Positions 23,272 to 31,601 of a DNA stretch of 64,000 bases are shown piece by piece. The position numbers were made by a program, and so were the translations under genes. The notes under the pieces were generated by a model, which did no database searches, was not told the origin of the DNA, and saw only the letters and a list, made by a program, of their open reading frames with translations. The first letter of the stretch is position 1. Every line of letters starts with the position of its first letter. This stretch comes from Olleya marilimosa CAM030 (GTDB lineage: Bacteria > Bacteroidota > Bacteroidia > Flavobacteriales > Flavobacteriaceae), in NCBI RefSeq assembly GCF_000518485.1, contig NZ_JADR01000001.1:1-64000 (forward strand), read 5' to 3'.

Positions 23272-24774
23272 TTAGTTTTTAAAATAAATAGTAAATGTAG
23301 TGCCTTTGCCTACAGTACTTTCTACCTCAATTTTTCCACCTATAGCATCAATTTGATTTTTAACAATAAATAGACCTAAGCCTCTAGAGTCTTCATGTTT
23401 ATGAAAAACATTATACATGCCAAACAGTTTGTCTTTATGTTTTTCTAAATCAATACCTTGACCGTTATCACTAATTGTTAATGTTGTGTACTCACTAGTC
23501 TGATTGGCATTTAATTTTATAACAGGATCAACATCAGGTCTTTTATACTTTATAGAGTTGGTTAAAAAGTTTATTAAAATACTATCTAAATATGCAGGTA
23601 AACCTTTAACATTTAAGTCATCTTTAATTAATATTTGAATATCAACATTGTGTGATATGGTATAAGCCGCAATGTTAGAGATGGCGTTATTGGTAAATTG
23701 TAATAAGTTTAGTTCTTCTAGCTCTTCCGCTTCAAGCGAGTTGTATAAAGCGACTTCATTAAGATTTTCAATAGTTTCATTTAAGTTACCTATTGCTTCT
23801 TCCATTAAAGGAAAATATTCGTCGTTAGTATTTTCTGGATAATCTTCCTTTTTTAAACTTAATAGCATTTCAAGGTTTCCGCCATGAGATCTCAAATTAT
23901 GTGATACTATTCGTGCAAAGTTTAATAGTCTATCGTTTTGCTTAGAGCTAATAGATAACAATTCAGATATTTTATTTTTACTGCGTTTTATTTCTGTAAT
24001 ATCATTGATATTTGCAATAAAATGTTGGGGATGTCCGTTATTATCTCTTACAATAGTTGAAGATAATATGCAATGGACCACTTTTCCATTTTTATGGATA
24101 TATCTCTTTTCTATTTCAAAATTATCTGATTTTCCAGACAGTACTAACTCTAATTCTTTACGACCTATTGATAGGTCTTTGGGGTGTGTTATATCTTTGA
24201 AGTTTAGTAGTAATAACTCTTCTTTGCTATATCCTAAAATGCGACAAATACTATTATTTACGTTAAGCCATCCTCCAGTTAGGCTAACTTTAGCCATTCC
24301 TGTTAATGAATTATCAAAAAGAGATCTGAATTCTTTTTCTTTAATAGCTATTTTTTTAGTTTGCACTGTTTTTTGAGTAATATCTTGAAATACACCTCTT
24401 AACGCTACGCATTTTCCGTTTTCTAATTTAGGATGTCCAATAGATCTTACCCATTTTTCTTCTCCCTTAGATGTTACAATTATAAACTCGTCATCAAAAT
24501 TTTCACCATTATTTAAAGCGTTATTAAATAATTTTAATATTCTAATTCTATTAGAACCTTCTTTATAAAAGTTAATAGCAGTATCAACATTTGGTGTGTA
24601 ATTAATGGATACGTCATGTATTTTTTTAGTGACACTACTCCATTTAAGAATATTAGTTTTTAAGTTTAACTCCCATGATCCAATAGCTAGAGCATCTTCA
24701 ATGGAGTTTAAAAAACTTTTGTCAAGAATTTCATCAGATAATATTTCATTATAATTATTATTATCAATTTGCAT
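23272..24774 (-). CDS. PAS-domain sensor histidine kinase
   Basis: This 500-residue protein is cytosolic with no membrane segment. It has a first PAS-like domain (about 25-135, followed by the PAC signature RGVFQDITQ), a second PAS domain (about 145-265, SLFDNSLTGMAKVS and FIANINDITEIKRS), a dimerisation helix with the phospho-accepting His in VSHNLRSHGGN, and an ATPase domain (NSIKYK N box, DNGQGID G1, RGLGLFIVKNQ G2, GKGTTFTIYF). It senses an unknown intracellular cue. No response regulator is next to it; the NtrC-like regulator at 18595 also lacks a partner, but linking them is speculation. Confidence 0.92.
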   Translation of the reverse strand: MQIDNNNYNEILSDEILDKSFLNSIEDALAIGSWELNLKTNILKWSSVTKKIHDVSINYTPNVDTAINFYKEGSNRIRILKLFNNALNNGENFDDEFIIVTSKGEEKWVRSIGHPKLENGKCVALRGVFQDITQKTVQTKKIAIKEKEFRSLFDNSLTGMAKVSLTGGWLNVNNSICRILGYSKEELLLLNFKDITHPKDLSIGRKELELVLSGKSDNFEIEKRYIHKNGKVVHCILSSTIVRDNNGHPQHFIANINDITEIKRSKNKISELLSISSKQNDRLLNFARIVSHNLRSHGGNLEMLLSLKKEDYPENTNDEYFPLMEEAIGNLNETIENLNEVALYNSLEAEELEELNLLQFTNNAISNIAAYTISHNVDIQILIKDDLNVKGLPAYLDSILINFLTNSIKYKRPDVDPVIKLNANQTSEYTTLTISDNGQGIDLEKHKDKLFGMYNVFHKHEDSRGLGLFIVKNQIDAIGGKIEVESTVGKGTTFTIYFKN

Positions 24775-24957
24775 ACTTAGGGAATTAGGGAAAAGCTATT
24801 AATCTATAATACAAAGCGCATTTGTTTTATATATTGGCGAATCTAAACAAAATCTTAGTTAAAATACAAATTTTTAGGTTAAAACGCTTAAATTTTAACT
24901 TATTTGTAGGTTTAAGATTACTTTTTTATTCGTTGTTTTATATTGTATGGATAAAAA

Positions 24958-24990
24958 AATAGCCAATTTTTTTACAAAAAATTGGCTATT
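24958..24990 (-). terminator. lysA terminator
   Basis: AATAGCCAATTTTTT / AAAAAATTGGCTATT hairpin with a 3-4 nt loop and a T tract on the minus strand, 16 bp beyond the lysA stop. Confidence 0.85.
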
Positions 24991-25005
24991 CAATGGTTGT
25001 GTTAA

Positions 25006-26217
25006 TTACTTTTTAAATTTAATTTCGACTTGATTATGTAGTAAGTCTTCAAAAGTTTCTCGTTTTCTTATTAAATGCGCTTCGCCTTTATAAACCAGTA
25101 CCTCTGCAGGTCTATATCTTGAGTTATAGTTACTAGCCATAGAGTAGCAATACGCTCCAGCATTACTAAAGGCTAAGATGTCTCCTTCGTTAATTTCAGA
25201 TATGCGTCTGTTGTTTGCAAACGTATCCGTTTCGCATATATATCCAACCACACTATAAAAGCGTTCTCGACCTTTTGGGTTTGAGATATTTCTTATTTCA
25301 TGTTGTGATCCATACAACATTGGTCTTATTAAGTGGTTAAAGCCACTATCTACTTGTGCAAAAACGGTTGAGGTTGTTTGTTTTACAACATTTACATTAA
25401 CTAAAAACTGTCCAGCCTCACTAACTAAAAATTTTCCTGGCTCAAAAGCTAGGGTTAATGGTTTGCCATAATCTTTACAAAACTGATTAAATCTTGCACT
25501 TAGTTTTTCACCTAGCTCTTCAATATTGGTTTCAATATCACCAGCTTTATATGGGACTTTAAAACCAGATCCAAAATCTATAAATTGTAAGTTTTTAAAA
25601 TTTTTAGCAGTATCAAATAAAATTTCGCTAGCATATAAAAAAACATCAATATCCAAAATATCGCTACCTGTATGCATATGGATACCATTAATATTCATGT
25701 TAGTATTATCTACTATTCTTAAAATATGTGGTATTTGATGTATGGAAATCCCAAATTTACTATCAATATGACCAACAGATATATTGGTGTTTCCACCTGC
25801 CATAACATGCGGATTAATCCTAATACAGACTGGTGTGTTTGGGTGTTTTGTGCCAAACTGTTCAAGGATAGATAAGTTATCAATATTTATTTGACAACCT
25901 AACTTAGCTACACTTTCAATTTCATGTAAGGAGACTCCATTTGGTGTAAAAATTATATTTTCGGCTTTAAAGCCTGCAGCAAGACCTAATTGCACCTCTT
26001 GTATAGATACAGTATCCAAACCTGCACCTAATTGTTTCATTAATTTTAATACAGATATATTTGACAATGCTTTAACAGCATAATTAATTTTTAGTTGTTT
26101 AACATTTTTAAAAGCAGCAGTTAGTCTGTTATATTGTTGCTCAATTTTGTCTGCATCATATATGTAAACAGGACTTCCAAAATCTTTTGCTATCTGTATT
26201 AATTGATTGTTTTGCAT
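25006..26217 (-). CDS. lysA: diaminopimelate decarboxylase
   Basis: This 403-residue PLP enzyme makes lysine from meso-diaminopimelate. The lysine that binds PLP is in INYAVKALSN (Lys about 48), followed by SIQEVQLGL, the PLP phosphate-binding GSGFKVPY region, EPGKFLVSEAG, and the active-site cysteine segment YICETDTFA with GAYCYSMASNYN. These fit the alanine racemase/decarboxylase barrel family. It is monocistronic with a strong terminator. dapD, an earlier step of the same pathway, lies at 62300. Confidence 0.95.
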   Translation of the reverse strand: MQNNQLIQIAKDFGSPVYIYDADKIEQQYNRLTAAFKNVKQLKINYAVKALSNISVLKLMKQLGAGLDTVSIQEVQLGLAAGFKAENIIFTPNGVSLHEIESVAKLGCQINIDNLSILEQFGTKHPNTPVCIRINPHVMAGGNTNISVGHIDSKFGISIHQIPHILRIVDNTNMNINGIHMHTGSDILDIDVFLYASEILFDTAKNFKNLQFIDFGSGFKVPYKAGDIETNIEELGEKLSARFNQFCKDYGKPLTLAFEPGKFLVSEAGQFLVNVNVVKQTTSTVFAQVDSGFNHLIRPMLYGSQHEIRNISNPKGRERFYSVVGYICETDTFANNRRISEINEGDILAFSNAGAYCYSMASNYNSRYRPAEVLVYKGEAHLIRKRETFEDLLHNQVEIKFKK

Positions 26218-26360
26218 CTCTAATTTTTTTTCAAAGTTATTTTTTTAAGCCTATTTAAAAATTAAAACATCATATTATTACACATTTAAAACAATTTGTT
26301 AATTATTTAACAATTTAAAAATTGGATTTACTTAATTTTTTCATAATTAAATATTAGGGT

Positions 26361-26385
26361 AAGTAAATGTGATTATTTACTTTTG
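26361..26385 (+). promoter_or_regulatory. sucC promoter with overlapping palindrome
   Basis: A perfect 8-bp inverted repeat AAGTAAAT-N6-ATTTACTT (26361-26382) overlaps the -7 element TACTTTTG (26378-26385), 27 bp before the sucC ATG. The position suits a repressor site (inference). Confidence 0.5.
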
Positions 26386-26412
26386 TAACACTAAAATTTT
26401 ACTCTAAACAAG

Positions 26413-27603
26413 ATGAATTTACACGAATATCAAGGAAAAGAATTATTAAGCAGCTTTGGCGTACGTATTCAACGTGGTATTGTTGCACAAAATGCTGATG
26501 AAGCGGTTGCTGCAGCTAAAAAATTAACTGAAGATACTGGAACAGGATGGCACGTTATTAAAGCGCAAGTTCATGCTGGTGGACGTGGTAAAGGTGGTGG
26601 AGTTAAGTTGGCTAAAAACTTAGACGCAGTTAAAACTATCGCTGGAGAAATTATAGGAATGGATTTGGTAACACCTCAAACCTCTGCAGAAGGTAAACGA
26701 GTACACCAAGTATTAGTATGTGAAGATGTATACTATCCTGGAGATTCTGAGACAGAAGAATATTATATGTCAGTATTATTAAATAGATCTAATGGACGTA
26801 ACATGATTATGTATTCTACTGAAGGTGGAATGGATATTGAAACTGTTGCTGAAGAAACACCTCATTTAATTTTTACAGAAGAAATTGATCCAGCAACTGG
26901 AATCTTACCTTTTCAAGCACGTAAAATTGCTTTTAACTTAGGGTTGTCTGGAGCAGCTTTTAAAGATATGACTAAATTTGTAACAGCATTATATACTGCT
27001 TACGATAAGTCAGACTCTTCATTATTTGAAATCAACCCAGTTTTAAAAACTAGTGATGATAAAATAATGGCAGTTGATGCTAAAGTAACAATTGACGATA
27101 ACGCATTATTTAGACATAAAGATTTAGCAGCAATGCGCGATTTACGCGAAGAAAATGCTATTGAAGTAGAAGCAGGAGAACAAGGACTTAACTATGTTGA
27201 CCTTGACGGAAACGTGGGTTGTATGGTAAATGGTGCTGGTTTAGCTATGGCAACTATGGATTTAATTAAGCAAGCAGGTGGAGAGCCAGCTAACTTTTTA
27301 GATGTTGGTGGTACTGCAGATGCAGCAAGAGTAGAAATTGCTTTTGAACTTATTTTAAGAGATCCAGCTGTTAAAGCAATTTTAATTAACATTTTTGGTG
27401 GTATCGTTCGTTGTGATCGTGTTGCTCAAGGTGTAATTGATGCTTATAAAAACATGGGTAACATTAATGTACCAATTATTGTACGTTTACAAGGTACTAA
27501 TGCAGATATCGCTAAAAAATTAATTGACGATTCTGGATTAGATGTTATGAGTGCTACAGAGTTCCAAGAAGCAGCAGACAAAGTACAAGCAGTATTAGCT
27601 TAA
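26413..27603 (+). CDS. sucC: succinate-CoA ligase beta subunit
   Basis: This 396-residue subunit of the TCA-cycle enzyme that makes ATP from succinyl-CoA has an ATP-grasp domain (MNLHEYQGKELLSSFGV, VKAQVHAGGRGKGGGVKLAKN, FEINPVLKT) and a CoA-ligase domain with GLNYVDLDGNVGCMVNGAGLAMATMD and NIFGGIVRCDRVAQG. Length is standard. sucD is not next to it: the transcript ends 16 bp later in a terminator, so the alpha subunit must be encoded elsewhere. A palindrome overlaps the promoter. Confidence 0.97.
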   Translation: MNLHEYQGKELLSSFGVRIQRGIVAQNADEAVAAAKKLTEDTGTGWHVIKAQVHAGGRGKGGGVKLAKNLDAVKTIAGEIIGMDLVTPQTSAEGKRVHQVLVCEDVYYPGDSETEEYYMSVLLNRSNGRNMIMYSTEGGMDIETVAEETPHLIFTEEIDPATGILPFQARKIAFNLGLSGAAFKDMTKFVTALYTAYDKSDSSLFEINPVLKTSDDKIMAVDAKVTIDDNALFRHKDLAAMRDLREENAIEVEAGEQGLNYVDLDGNVGCMVNGAGLAMATMDLIKQAGGEPANFLDVGGTADAARVEIAFELILRDPAVKAILINIFGGIVRCDRVAQGVIDAYKNMGNINVPIIVRLQGTNADIAKKLIDDSGLDVMSATEFQEAADKVQAVLA

Positions 27604-27618
27604 TACTTTAATTTATAT

Positions 27619-27655
27619 AAAAAAAGAGCAACTTAAATAGTTGCTCTTTTTTTTT
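27619..27655 (+). terminator. sucC terminator
   Basis: AAAAAGAGCAACT / AGTTGCTCTTTTT with a 5-nt loop and a long T tract. Confidence 0.9.
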
Positions 27656-27696
27656 GGACTAAAATTGATTATCCATTTGCCTAATGTAATTTTAAA

Positions 27697-28029
27697 TTAC
27701 TTATCATCTTTTTTAGGACGTGTATTAGGCTTATTAAAATTCTTTTTATTGTTAAAGGATTTATTTTTCGCTTTCGCTGAAACTTCGCCTTTAGGTTTTT
27801 CTCCTTTTTTAGGCATTGGACCTCTTAAATGAATAACTAAACCATTTAAAAAATTTCGTAAAATTTGATCACCACATTCTACATAATTAGGATGGTCTTC
27901 TCTTCTAAAAAAAGCACTTAATTCTGTTTTTGTAATTCTAAAGTCTACTAATTCTAAGATTTCTACAATATCAGTATCTCTTAATTGATGTGCAACTCTT
28001 AGTTTTTTAAAAATATCGTTATTAGTCAT
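27697..28029 (-). CDS. DUF1456 family protein
   Basis: This 110-residue protein consists of two related helical halves: TNNDIFKKLRVAHQLRDTDIVEILEL, KTELSAFFRREDHPNYVECGDQILRNFLNGLVI. This is the DUF1456 (E. coli YehS-like) duplication. The C-terminal 40 residues are a basic, low-complexity Lys/Asn/Pro tail (KNKSFNNKKNFNKPN) that may bind nucleic acid (inference). Function is unknown. It converges with sucC. Confidence 0.87.
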   Translation of the reverse strand: MTNNDIFKKLRVAHQLRDTDIVEILELVDFRITKTELSAFFRREDHPNYVECGDQILRNFLNGLVIHLRGPMPKKGEKPKGEVSAKAKNKSFNNKKNFNKPNTRPKKDDK

Positions 28030-28465
28030 TTGTCGTGTTTAAAAAGCAAAAATACAAAATACAAAGTATAAAAACAGATTCCATAAGTTTAATAGAATTT
28101 CAATTTCGAAAATCGTTTTTAAATTTTCATATAAGTTTAATAATTTTTACTTGATAAGCAGTTTTAGCGTTTGTAATATTTTAATGTTTTTTTTTAAAGG
28201 AAGGTATTCAGTTTTATAGATTTTAATTAAATATAATTTAATTAAGTCTCTTAAAATTAATGAATTAATAATTAATTAATAGCGTGTTAAAGACCAGATT
28301 TTAGGTTGTAATTGATTATAATTTTGAAATTTTAAAATTTAGATTAGACAGAAATATCTAAAAAAGCGATGTATAACCATGTTATTTTCGATAAGCTACG
28401 TGCTTTCAACGATTATAAATTATGTTTTATTCTTAACTTTATGATGTATAACTTATCCCTTATAT
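28030..28465. other. AT-rich intergenic stretch with no recognisable gene
   Basis: These 436 bp separate two divergent genes. I see no frame of note, hairpin terminator or RNA-like structure. ATAAGTTTAATA occurs twice (near 28083 and 28131), a TAATTAATTAAT run sits near 28267, and a TAACTTTA -7-like sequence lies about 28 bp before the TerB-like gene. Confidence 0.5.
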
Positions 28466-28867
28466 ATGCCTAACAGAATAGAAAAATTAAGTCTATTATC
28501 AGAAATGATTGCTTTTGCAAAAAGTGATGACAGTATAAAATCTGTTGAATACAACTTTTTGTTAGCAGTTGCACAACAGTTAGAAGTTTCTAGAGAAGAT
28601 TTTGATCACCTTATTAATAATCCTGTTAATAGAATGGTTTTAAAATCTCATAGTGAGCGTATTGTCCAATTCCATAGAATGGTATTGTTAATGCATGTTG
28701 ATCAAGAACGTACACAACAAGAGTTGGCTAAACTGTATAATTATGGATTACGCATGGGATTAAACCATGAGTCCATTACTAAGGTATTATACCTAATGGA
28801 GGGTTTTCCGGATATGATGGTTCCTGCTGAGGTTTTGATAGACATCTTTAAAGTACAATATAATTAA
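28466..28867 (+). CDS. TerB-like helical protein, function unknown
   Basis: This 133-residue all-helical protein opens with KLSLLSEMIAFAKSDDSIKSVEYNFLLAVAQQLEVSREDFDHLINN, which resembles the TerB/DjlA-type fold where acidic residues in the first helix hairpin bind metal. There is no signal or membrane segment. In flavobacteria such a gene is often seen next to uvrB, as here (convergent, 59 bp apart), and is sometimes misnamed from that neighbour. A link to DNA repair is not shown by the sequence. Confidence 0.72.
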   Translation: MPNRIEKLSLLSEMIAFAKSDDSIKSVEYNFLLAVAQQLEVSREDFDHLINNPVNRMVLKSHSERIVQFHRMVLLMHVDQERTQQELAKLYNYGLRMGLNHESITKVLYLMEGFPDMMVPAEVLIDIFKVQYN

Positions 28868-28926
28868 CTATATATATAGTACTTGATTACTACAGTACAC
28901 TGTAAGCTTAGTTTAGGTATGTATAA

Positions 28927-30930
28927 TTATGCTTTCAACTCTTCAAGTTTACCTTGAAACATTTTAATTTCATCACGTAATTTAGCTGCAATAATAAAGT
29001 CTAATTGCTTGGCAGCTTCCTCCATCATTTTACGTTTTTCTCTAATTTTCTTTTCTAATTCACCTTTAGATAAATACTCACTTTCAGGCTCTGCTGCTCG
29101 TGCAGCTTCTAACTCATAACTATAAGTACTAACCGAGTTTTGTGTTAAAGCACTGTCTAAGCTTTTGTTTAATGCCATAGGCACTAATTTGTGTTTTGTA
29201 TTATAGGCTATTTGTTTTTCACGTCTATACTCGGTTTCGTCAATAGTTTTTTGCATACTGTTGGTTATTTTGTCAGCATACATAATTGCTTTTCCGTTAA
29301 GGTTTCGTGCTGCACGACCAACGGTTTGGGTTAAAGATCTTGCAGATCTTAAAAAGCCTTCTTTATCTGCATCTAAAATAGCTACTAAAGAGACCTCAGG
29401 TAAATCTAAACCTTCACGTAGTAAGTTTACACCAACCAAAACATCATAAATTCCTTTACGTAGATCTTGCATGATTTGAACACGCTCTAAAGTATCCACA
29501 TCACTGTGTATGTAATTAACACGAATATTGATTCGGGTTAAATATTTAGTCAATTCTTCTGCCATACGCTTGGTTAACGTTGTGACCAAAGTACGTTCGT
29601 CTTTTTCTATGCGTTGTTGTATTTCTTCAATTAAATCATCAATTTGATTTAGACTAGGTCTTACTTCAATAATTGGATCTAATAGACCTGTTGGACGTAT
29701 CACTTGCTCCACATAAAGTCCATCCGTTTTTTGAAGCTCATAATCTGCAGGTGTAGCACTTACGTATATTACTTGATTTTGCAAGGCTTCAAATTCTTCA
29801 AATTTTAAAGGTCTGTTGTCCATTGCAGCAGGCAATCTAAAACCGTAATCGACTAAGTTTTCCTTTCTGCTTCGGTCACCACCATACATGGCATGTACTT
29901 GAGATACAGTTACGTGACTCTCATCCACAACCATTAGGTAATCATCCGGAAAATAGTCTAATAAACAGAAAGGTCTTGTACCAGGCTCACGACCATCAAG
30001 GTAACGAGAGTAATTTTCAATTCCAGAACAATATCCTAACTCACGTATCATTTCTAAATCAAACTCGGTACGTTCTTTTAATCGTTTTGCTTCTAGGTGT
30101 TTTCCTATTTCTTTAAAGTAATCGTATTGTTTAACTAAATCGTCTTGAATAGATTTTATAGCATTTTGTAACACGTCAGGAGAGGTTACAAACATATTTG
30201 CAGGATAGATTGTTAGTCTATCGTATTTTTCTACAATTTCGTTTGTTTGAATATTAAAGGATTCAATCTCTTCAATTTCATCTCCAAAAAAGTGAATTCT
30301 AAACGCATCATCAGCATAACTCGGAAAAATATCAACTGTATCTCCTTTTATTCTGAAATTTCCATGTTTAAAGTCAGCTTCCGTACGTGAGTATAAACTT
30401 TGTACTAGCTGATGTAATAATTTAGTACGCGAAATTTGTTGATCAACTTCAATTGAAATTACATTTTTTTGAAATTCGACTGGATTACCAATACCATATA
30501 GACAAGATACTGATGCTATAACGATGACATCACGACGTCCAGATAATAGGGAAGAGGTTGTGCTTAATCGCATTTTCTCTATCTCTTCGTTTATAGATAA
30601 ATCTTTTTCTATGTAAACACCAGAGGTTGGTATATAGGCTTCAGGTTGGTAATAATCATAATAAGACACAAAATACTCAACAGCATTATCAGGAAAAAAT
30701 TGTTTAAACTCTGAGTACAACTGTGCTGCTAACGTTTTGTTATGTGCTAAAACCAGTGTTGGCTTTTGTGTTTCTTCAATAACATTGGCAACAGTAAATG
30801 TTTTACCAGAACCAGTCACACCAAGTAACGTTTGGTATTTATCTTGTCCATTTAATCCACCAACCAATTGTTTAATGGCTTGAGGTTGATCTCCTGTAGG
30901 TTTAAACTCTGATTTTATCTTGAATTTCAT
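28927..30930 (-). CDS. uvrB: UvrABC excinuclease subunit B
   Basis: This 667-residue DNA repair helicase-like protein of nucleotide excision repair has Walker A GVTGSGKT (about 38-45), the beta-hairpin that probes the damaged strand (SYYDYYQPEAYIP), DESHVTVSQ Walker B region, helicase motifs IDDLIEEIQQ to DVLVGVNLLREGLDLPEVSLVAILDADKEGFLRS and QTVGRAARN, and a C-terminal UVR domain (about 625-660) for UvrC contact. Length is standard. No LexA-like operator was recognised upstream. Confidence 0.98.
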   Translation of the reverse strand: MKFKIKSEFKPTGDQPQAIKQLVGGLNGQDKYQTLLGVTGSGKTFTVANVIEETQKPTLVLAHNKTLAAQLYSEFKQFFPDNAVEYFVSYYDYYQPEAYIPTSGVYIEKDLSINEEIEKMRLSTTSSLLSGRRDVIVIASVSCLYGIGNPVEFQKNVISIEVDQQISRTKLLHQLVQSLYSRTEADFKHGNFRIKGDTVDIFPSYADDAFRIHFFGDEIEEIESFNIQTNEIVEKYDRLTIYPANMFVTSPDVLQNAIKSIQDDLVKQYDYFKEIGKHLEAKRLKERTEFDLEMIRELGYCSGIENYSRYLDGREPGTRPFCLLDYFPDDYLMVVDESHVTVSQVHAMYGGDRSRKENLVDYGFRLPAAMDNRPLKFEEFEALQNQVIYVSATPADYELQKTDGLYVEQVIRPTGLLDPIIEVRPSLNQIDDLIEEIQQRIEKDERTLVTTLTKRMAEELTKYLTRINIRVNYIHSDVDTLERVQIMQDLRKGIYDVLVGVNLLREGLDLPEVSLVAILDADKEGFLRSARSLTQTVGRAARNLNGKAIMYADKITNSMQKTIDETEYRREKQIAYNTKHKLVPMALNKSLDSALTQNSVSTYSYELEAARAAEPESEYLSKGELEKKIREKRKMMEEAAKQLDFIIAAKLRDEIKMFQGKLEELKA

Positions 30931-31032
30931 AATGTAAAATTACAGAATAATAAGCAGTTATTTATTTAAAGGAAGGTTAAAGGTTTTAGGTTGATAAAAC
31001 AGACACATCACCTGTAATGGTTAACCTTAAAT

Positions 31033-31575
31033 TTAATTATTAGATTTTTTAACGTATTGGTTTACTGCTTTTTTTGCTAATACAAAACCAACTACTAAGC
31101 CAAAATAGTTAATATAAGGTATGTCTAATGTTTTAGAAATTAATCCTCCTAAAATAAAACCTAAAAGTGTACCTAAAATTAAAACCATTAAATACTTAAT
31201 CATACTATATTTTGAGGTTTTAACAGCTTGATTATTAGAGTCTCTATAATCTGTTTTATTATTAAGGCTAACATTTAAATTAGTAATAAAACTATCAAAT
31301 AAATTAGAGAATGCTGTTGGGCTTATATAACCGTTATCCTTTACAACATATCTAATTTGATATGTATCATTATTATTAGAAGCTAGATTAACTGTAATTG
31401 CGGATTGCCAATTAAGAGGATTAAGTATCCAACCGCTTAAAAAGGTGTCTTTTTTTATAAACAATAAATGGTCACTATTTTCTTGTAATAAAATGAAATT
31501 ATAAGCTAAAAAATAATTTTTAATAGTTGTAACATCATTAGTATTTAAATCGAAGTTTTTATCAAAGTCGGACAT
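31033..31575 (-). CDS. small membrane protein of unknown function (180 aa)
   Basis: The first ~115 residues form a soluble alpha/beta domain (TIKNYFLAYNFILLQENSDHLLFIKKDTFLSGW, NNNDTYQIRYVVKDNGYISPTAF), followed by two membrane segments (about 128-148 and 153-172) rich in glycine: LMVLILGTLLGFILGGLIS and FGLVVGFVLAKKAV. The soluble part is predicted cytosolic because there is no signal peptide. It starts 26 bp before the end of the adhesin gene on the same strand. I do not recognise the family. Confidence 0.65.
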   Translation of the reverse strand: MSDFDKNFDLNTNDVTTIKNYFLAYNFILLQENSDHLLFIKKDTFLSGWILNPLNWQSAITVNLASNNNDTYQIRYVVKDNGYISPTAFSNLFDSFITNLNVSLNNKTDYRDSNNQAVKTSKYSMIKYLMVLILGTLLGFILGGLISKTLDIPYINYFGLVVGFVLAKKAVNQYVKKSNN

Positions 31576-31601
31576 ACAGTCAAGTTGTTTTAAAAAACAA
31601 G

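Noticed and set aside
28030-28465. Long AT-rich gap as an RNA gene or degraded gene
   Set aside because: No stable hairpin, terminator or residual frame could be traced; only short chance repeats.
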